Origin: CAISOG01 sp044375625
GTDB lineage: Bacteria; Pseudomonadota; Alphaproteobacteria; CAISOG01
Assembly: GCA_044375625.1 (NCBI GenBank)
Contig: JBILMH010000001.1
Span: 11,292 to 75,291, forward strand
Reading direction: 5' to 3'
DNA length: 64,000 bases
Below the pieces are notes generated by a model. The model saw nothing but the letters and a program-made list of their open reading frames with translations. It was not told the DNA's origin and ran no database searches. A program made the translations under genes and the position numbers. Position 1 is the first letter of the stretch; every line of letters begins with the position of its first letter. This document shows, one piece after another, positions 41,713 to 50,745 of this stretch.

Positions 41713-42831
41713 TTAAAAACTTTCAAAGCTTTTAACGCTTAGCCCAAAGCCATCCAATCCGACAATGGTTTTCGGCTGGTTAGAGAGGAGGGCGATGTGA
41801 TGCAGCCCCAATTTTTTTAAGATTTGTGCCCCAATGCCATAGCGGCGCAGCACCGGTTTGGCAGTGCCCGTTGCCTGCAGATCGTCCAGCGATGCCACCC
41901 CCTGCAACAAATCGCCCGCCCCATGCAGCAGTACCAGCACGCCGCGCCCCTTGTCCGCAATCCGCATCATCGCACGGCGCAGCTCATCCGGGCGACCATG
42001 CTGATCCCCCAACAGGTCGTTCAGCAGGTTCAGGCTGTGCATCCGTACCAACACCGCATCGTCATCTGAGGTGGCGGTCAGGTCGCCCTTAACCAGCACC
42101 AAATGCTGTTGCTGATCGGTCAGGGCGCGAAAGGTCATCAGGCGGAAATCGCCAGCAAAATGCGATTGAAAGGGCTGTTCCGCCACCTGCTCAACCAAGC
42201 TTTCGTGCGACAGGCGATAGGCAATCAGGTCGGCAATGCGCCCCATTTTCAGGTTCAGCTGGCCAGCCAATTGGGTAAGGTCGGGCAGGTCGGCCATCTG
42301 CCCCGCATCGTTCATAATCTCGCAAATCACTGCGCAGGGGTGCAACCCCGCCAGGCGTACCAAATCGACAGAGGCCTCCGTATGCCCCGCCCGTACCAGC
42401 ACCCCCCCCGTGCGCGCCTGCAACGGGTTAACATGGCCAGGTCGGACCAGGGCATGGGGGTCGGTGGCGGGATCCGCCAGCAGTTGGATGGTGCGGGCGC
42501 GGTCACCGGCACTGCTGCCCGTACTAATCCCATCGCGGGCATCAACAGTGATGGTAAAGGCGGTTTGAAAGCTTTCGCGGTTGTCGGGCACCATTAACTC
42601 CAACTGCAGATGGTGCAGGCGGGCGGCGGTCATCGGCACGGTGATGATGCCACTGGCGTAGCGGGTCATCATGGTAATCGCCTCAGGGGTAATATGCTGG
42701 GCGGCCATCACAAAATCTCCCTCATCCTCCCGCAGCTCACCATCGACCACCTGCCCATCGACCAGGATGATCATGCGTCCCGCCGCCAGCTCAGCCAGCA
42801 ATTCAGGAATCGGGGAAAAAGTATGGGGCAT
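41713..42831 (-). CDS. ribB: RibBA-type protein: DHBP synthase with degenerate GTP cyclohydrolase II domain
   Basis: The N-terminal domain (1-205) is 3,4-dihydroxy-2-butanone-4-phosphate synthase, with the acidic loop EDEGDFVMAAQ and the PGHVNPLQARTGGVLVRAGHTEASVDL motif. It makes the four-carbon precursor of riboflavin from ribulose-5-phosphate. The C-terminal half aligns with GTP cyclohydrolase II by its start (MTFRALTDQQQHLVLVKGD) and end (YGIGAQILKKLGLHHIALLSNQP). However, it contains no cysteine at all, so the zinc ligands are gone; where CHSECLTGD is expected it has MHSLNLLNDLLG. Such RibB-plus-inactive-RibA fusions are known in alphaproteobacteria. A separate ribA should exist elsewhere. 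Confidence 0.92.
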   Translation of the reverse strand: MPHTFSPIPELLAELAAGRMIILVDGQVVDGELREDEGDFVMAAQHITPEAITMMTRYASGIITVPMTAARLHHLQLELMVPDNRESFQTAFTITVDARDGISTGSSAGDRARTIQLLADPATDPHALVRPGHVNPLQARTGGVLVRAGHTEASVDLVRLAGLHPCAVICEIMNDAGQMADLPDLTQLAGQLNLKMGRIADLIAYRLSHESLVEQVAEQPFQSHFAGDFRLMTFRALTDQQQHLVLVKGDLTATSDDDAVLVRMHSLNLLNDLLGDQHGRPDELRRAMMRIADKGRGVLVLLHGAGDLLQGVASLDDLQATGTAKPVLRRYGIGAQILKKLGLHHIALLSNQPKTIVGLDGFGLSVKSFESF

Positions 42832-42840
42832 GGGTATTTT

Positions 42841-43743
42841 CTAGGGCGATTTTAATGTTGGATTTACAGAGTTCAGTGTAACAGGCTGTTTTAAAATGGC
42901 TAAGCGATAATGGCCAATATGTTGGAATCCCACGGCCTCATAGGCTTTGGCGGCGGCAGCGGAATCGGTGAAGAGGATGGCTTTTTCTACACCCCTCTCC
43001 CGTGCCTGTACCAGGGTTAAGGCCAGTAGGGTTCGGGCATAGCCCTTGCAGCGATGCTCTGGCGGTGTCCATACACCCCCAATTTGCACAATATCTGGCA
43101 GGACAACACTAAAACCACTCAAACACACGGGGTTATCGTCAATGAAAAGCACCCAATAGTCTTTGCTTTTTAAAACTTTTTTTACAAAGCTTTCTACTAA
43201 TGTATCTAGATTCTGATTATCTATTGCGGCTAAAGCTTCTATTTCGTAGGCTTTGCGCCATTGAAATAGAAGGTGGCGATCAATGTCTTTGACACTAGTC
43301 ATGCGATATTTTTTATCGACTTGATAAGTGGGTAACACCAATTCTTTTAAATTAATTGAGTACAAAAACTCATTCGTATTTAGGGCAGATGGCGCGTCGG
43401 ATAGCCCCAACTCCTTAATGACCTGATCTGCTTGGTGATTGACCCCTAGGACGCCAGCAATCGGGCGGCTAACCATTGCTTTGAAATCTTGCAACAGATT
43501 GCTTAACACCTCGGGATTGCTGGCCTGCATCATAATGTTGTTGTTCCAATAGTGAGCCAGAACGCCGTTGAGGGATCCTGCCGCATCAAACGATCCCCAA
43601 TACTCTCCCTCATAGGGCTGTCCGTTGTAGGTTAGACCTGCCTCCCGTAGGTTGGATCGTATATACATGCAAGTGGCAGTATAGCCAGACAGAAAAGACT
43701 CAATGGCGGTTTCATCACGCGCCTGCAGGACACGGACGGTCAT
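42841..43743 (-). CDS. GNAT-family acetyltransferase inserted in the riboflavin cluster
   Basis: A 300-residue protein whose C-terminal 130 residues form a GNAT domain (PDIVQIGGVWTPPEHRCKGYARTLLALTLVQARERGV, with the R-x2-G-x-A acetyl-CoA loop). The N-terminal half is an unrecognised, possibly GNAT-like, domain (SNLREAGLTYNGQPYEGEYWGS). The first ATG overlaps the ribE stop by 4 bp and it ends 9 bp before ribBA, so it is within the operon, although this gene is not part of the usual cluster. Its middle part is AT-richer than its neighbours. Substrate unknown. Confidence 0.8.
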   Translation of the reverse strand: MTVRVLQARDETAIESFLSGYTATCMYIRSNLREAGLTYNGQPYEGEYWGSFDAAGSLNGVLAHYWNNNIMMQASNPEVLSNLLQDFKAMVSRPIAGVLGVNHQADQVIKELGLSDAPSALNTNEFLYSINLKELVLPTYQVDKKYRMTSVKDIDRHLLFQWRKAYEIEALAAIDNQNLDTLVESFVKKVLKSKDYWVLFIDDNPVCLSGFSVVLPDIVQIGGVWTPPEHRCKGYARTLLALTLVQARERGVEKAILFTDSAAAAKAYEAVGFQHIGHYRLAILKQPVTLNSVNPTLKSP

Positions 43744-44357
43744 AATTTTTTCTCCAAATGCGTGCTGCCTACAGCCAGCTGGCGGGCGACGTAGCGGGCC
43801 AGCATATCAACCTCCAGATTGACTTGATCCCCCACCCGCAAATCGGAAAAGGTGGTGTGGTGCCAGCTGTGCGGAATCAGCATGATTTGAAAACCATCGG
43901 GCAACAAGCTGTTGATGGTCAGCGAGGTGCCGTTGAGCGCCACCGACCCCTTCGCGGCAAAAAAGGGCAGCAGTTCGGGCGGCACGCGCAGCGCTATCTG
44001 CCAATAATCAGCCTGGGCGGTAATTTCGGTAATGGTGGCCAGGCCATCAACATGGCCAAAGACAAAATGGCCATCGATGGTGTCCCCCAGTTTGAGGGAG
44101 GGTTCCAGGTTCAGGCGGCTGCCCACTTGCCAGCTGGCCGCCGTCGTGCATGCCAGCGTTTCGGGCGACAACTGCACCTCAAAATGCCCTGCATCGCCCG
44201 CCACCACGGTCAGGCATATACCGTTGCAGGCGATCGACGCGCCCAGTTTTGCCCACGCCGCCGCGTGCGGGGTGGCGATGCTTAGCCGCAGGCTGCTATC
44301 CGATTCCCAGGTTAAGCGGTCGATGGTGCCAACCGCCTGAATAATCCCTGCAAACAT
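43740..44357 (-). CDS. ribE: Riboflavin synthase alpha chain
   Basis: RibE dismutates two molecules of 6,7-dimethyl-8-ribityllumazine to riboflavin. The 205 residues show the internal two-fold repeat of lumazine-binding domains: MFAGIIQAVGTIDRL opens the first, and HFVFGHVDGLATI begins the second. ACNGICLTVV and GTSLTIN are the paired sites. The N terminus MFAGI (usually MFTGI) and length are normal. ribD, normally between nrdR and ribE, is missing: only 2 bp separate these genes. Confidence 0.95.
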   Translation of the reverse strand: MFAGIIQAVGTIDRLTWESDSSLRLSIATPHAAAWAKLGASIACNGICLTVVAGDAGHFEVQLSPETLACTTAASWQVGSRLNLEPSLKLGDTIDGHFVFGHVDGLATITEITAQADYWQIALRVPPELLPFFAAKGSVALNGTSLTINSLLPDGFQIMLIPHSWHHTTFSDLRVGDQVNLEVDMLARYVARQLAVGSTHLEKKL

Positions 44358-44359
44358 TC

Positions 44360-44836
44360 CTACTCCTCCTCCATCTCGCTGACCGGATCCGCCCGCAGTT
44401 CGTCAATAAAGGATTCAAAGTCGTGGGCTTCGTTAAAATCCTTATAAACACTGGCGTAGCGAACATAGGCCACCTTGTCTAAGGTTTTCAGGCAGTCCAT
44501 GACCTTTTCTCCAATCATATCGCTGGCAATAATGGGTTCGCCCAGGCTTTCCAGCTGGCGGACGATGCCGTTGACCATTTGATCCAGGCGGGGCAGCTCA
44601 AACGGCCGTTTGCGCAGGGCGACCGTCATGGATCGCAACAGCTTATCGCGCTCAAACGGCTCCACCCGCCCGCTGCGTTTCATGACCTGAAATTCGCGCA
44701 GCTCCACCCGTTCAAAGGTGGTAAAGCGGGCGGCGCAGTTGGCGCAAAAACGGCGGCGCCGAATCGCACTGCCGTCATCGGATGGCCGCGAATCCTTAAC
44801 CTGGCTGTCGTTCGATCCACAAAATGGGCAACGCAA
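44360..44836 (-). CDS. nrdR: NrdR transcriptional repressor
   Basis: NrdR is an ATP/dATP-sensing repressor of ribonucleotide reductase genes. A zinc ribbon has C3, C6, C31 and C34 (MRCPFCGSND and RFCANCAARF). The ATP-cone domain follows, with VMKRSGRVEPFERDKLLRSM. Length, 158 residues, is normal. It lies 4 bp after glyA, the usual glyA-nrdR pair. Confidence 0.97.
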   Translation of the reverse strand: MRCPFCGSNDSQVKDSRPSDDGSAIRRRRFCANCAARFTTFERVELREFQVMKRSGRVEPFERDKLLRSMTVALRKRPFELPRLDQMVNGIVRQLESLGEPIIASDMIGEKVMDCLKTLDKVAYVRYASVYKDFNEAHDFESFIDELRADPVSEMEEE

Positions 44837-44840
44837 TCGA

Positions 44841-46166
44841 CTATCCCACCAAACGGCTGTAGATGGGATAGGCGTTGGTCAGTTGCCGCACCTGTTGCTT
44901 CACGCGCTGCAACACCACCTCATCCAGGCTGCCATCGGCTTTAACGCCATCAAAAACATCGCCAATCAGGTTGCCGACACTCCGCCACTCCTCCAACCCA
45001 AAGCCGCGGGTGGTGCAGGCGGGCGTGCCCAACCTTATGCCAGAAGTAATGGCTGGCTTTTCGGGGTCAAAGGGGATGGCGTTTTTGTTGCAGGTGATGC
45101 CCGCGTGATCCAAGGCCGCCTCAGCCTGCTTACCAGTAATTTTCTTGGGACGCAGATCAACGGTAATCAGGTGGCTATCGGTGCCGCCCGTGGTAATGGC
45201 CGCGCCGCGATCCACCAGGGTTTTGGCCAGCAGGCGGCAGTTTTCCACCACATTGTGGGCATAGGTTGCAAAACCTGGTTGCAGCGCTTCGCCAAAGGCC
45301 ACAGCCTTGCCCGCAATCACATGCATCAGGGGGCCACCCTGTAGCCCTGGAAAGACCGCGCGGTTAATCGCCTTACCAAGATCCTCATCATTGCTCAGGA
45401 TCATGCCGCCCCGTGGGCCACGCAGGGTTTTGTGGGTGGTGGTGGTGACAACATGGGCGTGGGGCAGGGGGCTGGGGAAAGCGCCACCCGCCACCAGGCC
45501 AGAAAAATGCGCCATATCGACCATTAGGTAGGCACCGACGCTGTCGGCAATCGCCCGAAACTTGGCAAAGTCGATGGTGCGGGAATAGGCGGAACCGCCC
45601 GCGATAATCAACTTAGGTTTGTGTTGGTCGGCCAGCCGCGCCACCTCCTCATAATCAATCAGCTGATCATCTTGGCGCACGCCATAGGGCACGCCCTTAA
45701 ACCACAGGCCAGACAAATTGACGCTGTAGCCGTGGGTCAGGTGACCACCATGCGCCAGCGACATCCCCATCACGGTGTCGCCTGGTTGCAGCAGGGCAAG
45801 GAATACCGCCTGGTTGGCTTGGGCGCCAGAGTGGGGTTGGACATTGGCAAAGCTGCAACCAAACAGTTTCTTGGCGCGCTCAATCGCCAAATCCTCAACC
45901 ACATCGACCCATTCGCAGCCGCCGTAGTAGCGTCGCCCCGAATAGCCCTCAGCGTATTTGTTGGTGTTCACCGACCCCTGGGCTTCCAATACCGCCTGGG
46001 ACACAATGTTCTCTGAGGCAATCAGCTCAATTTGCTGCTGCTGGCGGTGCAGTTCGCCGATTAGCGCGTCATAAACCGCGGGATCGCGGGTGCGAACCGA
46101 CTCATGAAAAAAATTGTGCAGACCCTGTTCATCAAGATGGGCGGCGGTGGCGGTTGAGATGGTCAT
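44841..46166 (-). CDS. glyA: Serine hydroxymethyltransferase
   Basis: A PLP enzyme converting serine and tetrahydrofolate to glycine and 5,10-methylene-tetrahydrofolate. The PLP lysine lies in VTTTTHKTLRGPRGGMIL. Other family segments are LIASENIVSQAVLEAQGS, NKYAEGYSGRRYYGGCE and NVQPHSGAQANQAVF. An AGGAG box 8 bp before the ATG at 46166 (MTISTATAAH) decides the start, giving 441 residues; the open frame extends to 46220, overlapping rpiB. Confidence 0.97.
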   Translation of the reverse strand: MTISTATAAHLDEQGLHNFFHESVRTRDPAVYDALIGELHRQQQQIELIASENIVSQAVLEAQGSVNTNKYAEGYSGRRYYGGCEWVDVVEDLAIERAKKLFGCSFANVQPHSGAQANQAVFLALLQPGDTVMGMSLAHGGHLTHGYSVNLSGLWFKGVPYGVRQDDQLIDYEEVARLADQHKPKLIIAGGSAYSRTIDFAKFRAIADSVGAYLMVDMAHFSGLVAGGAFPSPLPHAHVVTTTTHKTLRGPRGGMILSNDEDLGKAINRAVFPGLQGGPLMHVIAGKAVAFGEALQPGFATYAHNVVENCRLLAKTLVDRGAAITTGGTDSHLITVDLRPKKITGKQAEAALDHAGITCNKNAIPFDPEKPAITSGIRLGTPACTTRGFGLEEWRSVGNLIGDVFDGVKADGSLDEVVLQRVKQQVRQLTNAYPIYSRLVG

Positions 46167-46203
46167 GATCGATGGCTCCTTAGCGATTGTTTGTGGCATT
46201 GCA

Positions 46204-46650
46204 TTACTTGCCAAGGTCATCAGGATTGGTCAATTTGTCAACCCGTCCTTGATGACGTCCCCCCTCAAACGGGGTGGTCACGAAAATTTGCAACATTTCG
46301 GCAGCCTGGGCAGGGGTCACCACCGCCGTTCCCATGGCCAGCACGTTGGCGTCGTTATGTTGGCGGGTTTGTTGCACCAACTCTTTGTTGTGGCACAGGG
46401 CGGCACGCACCCAGGGATAGCGGTTGGCAGCCATGGTAATGCCCACCCCCGAATTGCAAATAAGCACGCCGTAATCGGCTGAACCGTTTTTGATGGAACG
46501 TGCCACAGCAGTCGCATAGTCATTATAGTCAACGCTGTCAGAACCGCTGCATCCCACATCAATAAAGCTTAAAGTTGGGGCATAGGATTGCTGCATCAAA
46601 AATTGTTTTAATGCAAAACCACGATGATCCGATCCGATAGCAATTTTCAT
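46204..46650 (-). CDS. rpiB: Ribose-5-phosphate isomerase B
   Basis: A sugar isomerase interconverting ribose-5-phosphate and ribulose-5-phosphate. The N terminus MKIAIGSDHRGFALK, the YNDYATAVARSI helix and GVLICNSGVGITMAANR (with the catalytic Cys) are diagnostic. Length 148 is normal. It heads the minus-strand rpiB-glyA-nrdR-ribE run and is divergent from mucR. Ribulose-5-phosphate is also the substrate of RibB in the same cluster. Confidence 0.96.
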   Translation of the reverse strand: MKIAIGSDHRGFALKQFLMQQSYAPTLSFIDVGCSGSDSVDYNDYATAVARSIKNGSADYGVLICNSGVGITMAANRYPWVRAALCHNKELVQQTRQHNDANVLAMGTAVVTPAQAAEMLQIFVTTPFEGGRHQGRVDKLTNPDDLGK

Positions 46651-46758
46651 TTTGAAGCCTTATTTAAGAAAAGAAAGAAAAAAGCGGATAATCCCTTTAC
46701 ACGCTACTTTGTTTGTTGTAAGTCTGCCCTTGTTGAACACATTAACCAAGGATTAAAA

Positions 46759-47214
46759 ATGTCTGAAATAAACAACGCCGATCTGACCAACGCACAACTG
46801 TTGGAAATGACGACCGATATTACTACCGCCTACCTTAGCCGTAATACAGTTAACGTAGACCAAATTCCTGAACTGCTGCGTAGCGTGTATAGCACCCTGG
46901 ATCAGTTCCAACAAGGTGTTGTGGTGGAAAAAGCCGAAGCGCAAAAGCCATTCACCAGCATCAAGAAGTCGATTACCGATGACTACATCATCTGCCTGGA
47001 AGATGGCAAAAAGCTGAAAATGCTGAAGCGTCACCTGCGCACCACCTACAACATGACGCCTGACCAATACCGTGCGAAATGGGGTCTGCCTTCGGACTAT
47101 CCAATGGTGGCGCCAAACTACGCCCAACGTCGCGCCGAATTTGCCCGCCAAATCGGTCTGGGCAAAAAAGCTGCCAACAAAAACAGCGTCAAAAAAGCCA
47201 AAAAAGTAGCCTAA
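46759..47214 (+). CDS. MucR/Ros-family zinc-finger transcriptional regulator
   Basis: A 151-residue alphaproteobacterial regulator with a C-terminal zinc finger: YIICLEDGKKLKMLKRHLRTTYNMTPDQYRAKWGLPSDYPMVAPNYAQRR is the MucR core, with a Cys and His ligands. Such proteins silence AT-rich promoters and control surface polysaccharide, motility and cell-cycle genes. The open frame begins at 46624 inside the rpiB leader, but the ATG at 46759 has an AAGGA box and starts MSEINNADL, as homologues do. A TTTACA-N17-TAAGTC promoter-like pair lies at 46696-46724. A strong terminator follows. Confidence 0.95.
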   Translation: MSEINNADLTNAQLLEMTTDITTAYLSRNTVNVDQIPELLRSVYSTLDQFQQGVVVEKAEAQKPFTSIKKSITDDYIICLEDGKKLKMLKRHLRTTYNMTPDQYRAKWGLPSDYPMVAPNYAQRRAEFARQIGLGKKAANKNSVKKAKKVA

Positions 47215-47257
47215 GCTTTCGGTTTAGACTTCGGTCTGAACGATTTTGCTAAAAAGA

Positions 47258-47307
47258 GGGGGCTGTAGCACTTGCCGTTAAGCAGGTGTTGCAGTCCCTT
47301 TTTTTTT
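47258..47307 (+). terminator. Rho-independent terminator of the mucR-type gene
   Basis: A long stem of about 17 bp, opening GGGGGCTGTAGCACTTGC and closing GCAGGTGTTGCAGTCCC with a few mismatches, around a short CGTTAA loop. Nine consecutive T residues follow (47299-47307). Confidence 0.85.
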
Positions 47308-47344
47308 CTATGGCTATCTGCTTTTTGGCTATAGCGACAATGCT

Positions 47345-49789
47345 CTAAATTGTGGTCACAAAGCTGGCCATGACTTTTTTGTGGCCGATGCGGTCAAAAC
47401 GCACCTCAAGCTTGGTGCCATCGACCGCCGTTATCGTGCCATCGCCAAACATCTTGTGGCGAACACGGCTGCCGATCCCGATGCCGTTCACACTGCCCGA
47501 AATGGTGCCCGAAATGGTTCCAGAGACAGCGTTTGCGCTAGCTACCCGCCGCATGGGGGGTGGTTGCGGGGGTGTGTAAGTGTTGTCGCGGTTTTGGATC
47601 AGCAATTGGCGGGCATAGGATTGCGGTTCAGCGCTGGGTTTGCCAGCCGCACCCGCACCACTTCTACCAGTGCTGCCACCCCGACCCCAACCGCCGCCGC
47701 TATTGCCGCCACCGCCTCCGCCACCATAGGATGAACGTCCCCATCCACCTGATCCGCCGCTGCCCCGATAGCCGCTAAGCTGGCCTGCCTGCCCGCCTTG
47801 GCCACTATTAAAGCTTTGACGCCGTTCTAACAGCTGTGGGGGTAGCTCATCCAAAAAGCGTGAGGGTGCATTTTGTTGCCACTGGCCATGCACGCGGCGG
47901 TTGGCGGCGTGACAGATGGTCAGGGATTTTTTGGCGCGGGTAATGCCGACATAGGCTAAGCGCCGCTCCTCCTCCAACCCCGCCGGCCCGGTTTCGTCCA
48001 GGGCTTTTTGGTGGGGGAACAACCCCTCCTCCCACCCGGGCAGAAAGACGGTGTTGTATTCCAACCCCTTGGCGGCGTGCAGGGTCATGATGGTCACCAT
48101 ATCCTCAGCATTTTCACTGGCGGCATCCATGACCAGGGCAATATGCTCCAAAAAGCCCGCGATACTGTCAAAGGCCTCAATCGCGCGCAGCAGTTCTTTC
48201 AGGTTTTCCAATCGACCTGCCGCGTCGGGGGCGGGATCGGCCTTCCACATGGCGGTGTAGCCCGATTCATCCAGGATTAGCCCCGTCAGCTCAGCGGGCG
48301 GCATGGTGGTCAGCAGGCTGCGCCAACGGGCGATATCGCGCACAAAATCTCCCAAAGCCTTACGGGCGGCGGGGCGAAGCTCATCGGTATCCATCAGCTT
48401 TGTTGCGGCGGCCAGCAGCGGCATATCCATCATGCGGGCACTTTGGTTTAGCAGTTGCAGCGACGCCTCCCCCAACCCGCGCTTAGGCTGGTTAATGATG
48501 CGCTCAAAGGCCATGTCATCGGATGGTTGTACCACCAGCCGCAGATAGGCTAGGGCGTCTCGCACCTCCGCCCGTTCATAGAATCGGGGGCCGCCAATCA
48601 CGCGATAGGGCAGGCCGATGCTGAGAAAGCGTTCCTCAAAACTGCGGGTCTGAAAGCCTGCCCGTACCAGGATGGCGGTATCGCCTAACATCTGCCCCTC
48701 ACGGCGCAGCATTTCGATTTGGTCGCTGATACTCCGCGCCTCCTCCTCATCATCCCACAAATGCCAAACCGCGATCGGCGTGCCGGTGGCAGCCTCCGTC
48801 CACAGGGTTTTGCCCAGGCGGCCTTCGTTGTTGGCAATCAGGCTGGTGGCGGCTTTTAGAATTTCGGGGGTGGAGCGATAGTTTTGCTCTAACCGAATGA
48901 CGGTGGCGCCAGGAAAATCCTCCTCAAAGCGCAGGATGTTGCCCACCTCCGCTCCGCGCCAGCTGTAGATCGACTGGTCATCATCGCCAACACAGCACAG
49001 GTTGCGGTGATTTTGTGCCAACAACCGCAGCCACAGATATTGGGAAACGTTGGTGTCCTGATACTCATCCACCAAAATATAGCGAAATTGTTCTTGGTAA
49101 GATGCCAACACCTCAGGCTGGGTTTTGAACAGATGCAGGCATAATAAGATTAGGTCGCCAAAGTCGCAGGCGTTCAGGCTTTGCAGGCGGGCTTGATATT
49201 CCGTGTACAGATCCCGAATACGTTGATACACCGCGCTGCCCAAATCGGTACTGCTTAGCTGATTGGGCAACAGGCCACGATCTTTCCATCGTTGAATGGT
49301 GGCGGCAATCATCCGCGGTGGATAACGCTTTTCGTCCAGCCCATAGGCGGGCAGCAATTTTTTGATCAGGCGCAACTGGTCATCGGCATCCAAAATCGTA
49401 AAGCTGGGGGTCAGCCCGACGGCCTCAGCATGTTTGCGCAAAATCCGCACGCACAGGCTGTGAAAGGTGCCCAGCCAAAGGCTTTCGGCCACCGACCCCA
49501 CCAAGTGGGTCATCCGTTCGCGCATTTCCCGCGCCGCCTTATTGGTAAAGGTCACCGCCAACACCTGATTGGCGAACGCCCGCCGTGACAGCAGGATGTG
49601 GGCAATGCGGCTGGTCAACACCTTGGTCTTGCCCGTTCCCGCGCCTGCCAGCACCAGCACGGGGCCATCGACAGCCTCCACAGCTTGCCGTTGAGGGGTG
49701 TTCAGACCGACCAGGTGGCTTGGCGACGCGCCCCCCGTCTGCGGCTGTAAGGGGGGATTACTATGGTCGTGGGGAAGGGCGTTCATCAT
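47345..49789 (-). CDS. uvrD: UvrD/PcrA-type DNA helicase
   Basis: A superfamily 1A 3'-5' helicase for nucleotide-excision and mismatch repair. The Q motif and Walker A are LNTPQRQAVEAVDG and LAGAGTGKTKVL. Further motifs are GDDDQSIYSWRGA, LEQNYRST and MTLHAAKGLEY. A Gly/Ser-rich low-complexity linker of about 50 residues (around SGYRGSGGSGGWGRSSYGG) is followed by the C-terminal Tudor-like domain (SRVRHKMFGDGTITAVDG) that contacts RNA polymerase in PcrA. The start at 49789 (MMNALPH) is preferred over 49825. Length is 814 residues. Confidence 0.96.
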   Translation of the reverse strand: MMNALPHDHSNPPLQPQTGGASPSHLVGLNTPQRQAVEAVDGPVLVLAGAGTGKTKVLTSRIAHILLSRRAFANQVLAVTFTNKAAREMRERMTHLVGSVAESLWLGTFHSLCVRILRKHAEAVGLTPSFTILDADDQLRLIKKLLPAYGLDEKRYPPRMIAATIQRWKDRGLLPNQLSSTDLGSAVYQRIRDLYTEYQARLQSLNACDFGDLILLCLHLFKTQPEVLASYQEQFRYILVDEYQDTNVSQYLWLRLLAQNHRNLCCVGDDDQSIYSWRGAEVGNILRFEEDFPGATVIRLEQNYRSTPEILKAATSLIANNEGRLGKTLWTEAATGTPIAVWHLWDDEEEARSISDQIEMLRREGQMLGDTAILVRAGFQTRSFEERFLSIGLPYRVIGGPRFYERAEVRDALAYLRLVVQPSDDMAFERIINQPKRGLGEASLQLLNQSARMMDMPLLAAATKLMDTDELRPAARKALGDFVRDIARWRSLLTTMPPAELTGLILDESGYTAMWKADPAPDAAGRLENLKELLRAIEAFDSIAGFLEHIALVMDAASENAEDMVTIMTLHAAKGLEYNTVFLPGWEEGLFPHQKALDETGPAGLEEERRLAYVGITRAKKSLTICHAANRRVHGQWQQNAPSRFLDELPPQLLERRQSFNSGQGGQAGQLSGYRGSGGSGGWGRSSYGGGGGGGNSGGGWGRGGSTGRSGAGAAGKPSAEPQSYARQLLIQNRDNTYTPPQPPPMRRVASANAVSGTISGTISGSVNGIGIGSRVRHKMFGDGTITAVDGTKLEVRFDRIGHKKVMASFVTTI

Positions 49790-49917
49790 GCAGCGGATTG
49801 TGCCGCCATTACCAACAGCATGCAAGCATGATTTGGCCGTCGTTTTATCGTTGCCTTTTATGGGATTACAGGATTACGCTCGCTACATAGCCTGATGCTT
49901 ACTAACGGAGAAAATTC

Positions 49918-50646
49918 ATGCGCCAATCCTCTTTTGTTTTTGCCCTGGTTTTAGCGGTTTTTCTGCCCGTTGCTTCCGCTATGGCGGATGAACATGGTCA
50001 TGAACCGCGAACGATTAACACCACCGGCACCTGCAGTAAGGTGGTGGTTCCTGACCGCGGCCGCCTGCAACTGACCGCGGTGGTGGATGATAAAGATTTA
50101 AAAACGGCCAGCACTAAGGCAAAGGATCAGTATGAAAAATTGCGCACCGATATCATCGGCATGAAGCTGCCCGATGGAGAGCTAACGACCAGTGAATATG
50201 TGGTGCAAGAACAATCGGATTATCAAGGTGGCCAGCGCATTAAGCGCGGTTATCAGGCGCGTTTCGGCTTGTCCGTTGTAACGTCTGACTTGTCACGTTT
50301 GGGCGATATTATTGAGATGGGGGCTAAGAACAACATCCCTGAAGTTAGTCAGCTGCAGTTGTTTCTTTCCACCGCAAAAGCTAAAGAGGCCGAACGATCC
50401 TGCTTGGCGGATGCGGCGGTGGATGCGCGGGAAAAAGCCAGCAAACTGGCGGCGGGTATTGGGGTTAAGCTGGGCGCGTTGCAACGGTTGGATGCATCAG
50501 GCGGTTACGCAGTGCCGCCTCCCCCTTTTCCACAGCCAAGAATGCGCGCTATGGTTGCTGGAAGTGATGCGGTAGCATCGCCAACGGTTGAGGCGGGGCG
50601 CCAAACCATTGATGTGACCGTTAATGCCGCTTTTTTGGTAGAGTGA
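49918..50646 (+). CDS. SIMPL-domain (DUF541) periplasmic protein
   Basis: A 242-residue exported protein with a cleavable signal peptide (FVFALVLAVFLPVASAMA, cut before DEHGHE). The SIMPL/DUF541 domain has the pattern INTTGTCSKVVVPDRGRLQLTAVV, TTSEYVVQEQSDYQGGQRIKRGYQARFGLSV, then VDAREKASKLAAGIGVKLGAL. Homologues such as BP26 and YggE are linked to oxidative-stress tolerance and can form ring-like assemblies. An ACGGAG box precedes the ATG. It appears to be monocistronic and divergent from uvrD. Confidence 0.9.
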   Translation: MRQSSFVFALVLAVFLPVASAMADEHGHEPRTINTTGTCSKVVVPDRGRLQLTAVVDDKDLKTASTKAKDQYEKLRTDIIGMKLPDGELTTSEYVVQEQSDYQGGQRIKRGYQARFGLSVVTSDLSRLGDIIEMGAKNNIPEVSQLQLFLSTAKAKEAERSCLADAAVDAREKASKLAAGIGVKLGALQRLDASGGYAVPPPPFPQPRMRAMVAGSDAVASPTVEAGRQTIDVTVNAAFLVE

Positions 50647-50745
50647 ATCTATAAGAACAAACAAATGAGCCGGCTTATAAGCTGATAAAGATTTATTAAC
50701 CCTATAGACCCTACAATGAATCGTTGATTGTTGCTGGGGAAATCG

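Noticed and set aside
46624..46758. N-terminal extension of the MucR-type protein
   Set aside because: The ATG at 46759 has a good ribosome site and begins as homologues do; the extension overlaps the rpiB start region and its promoter.
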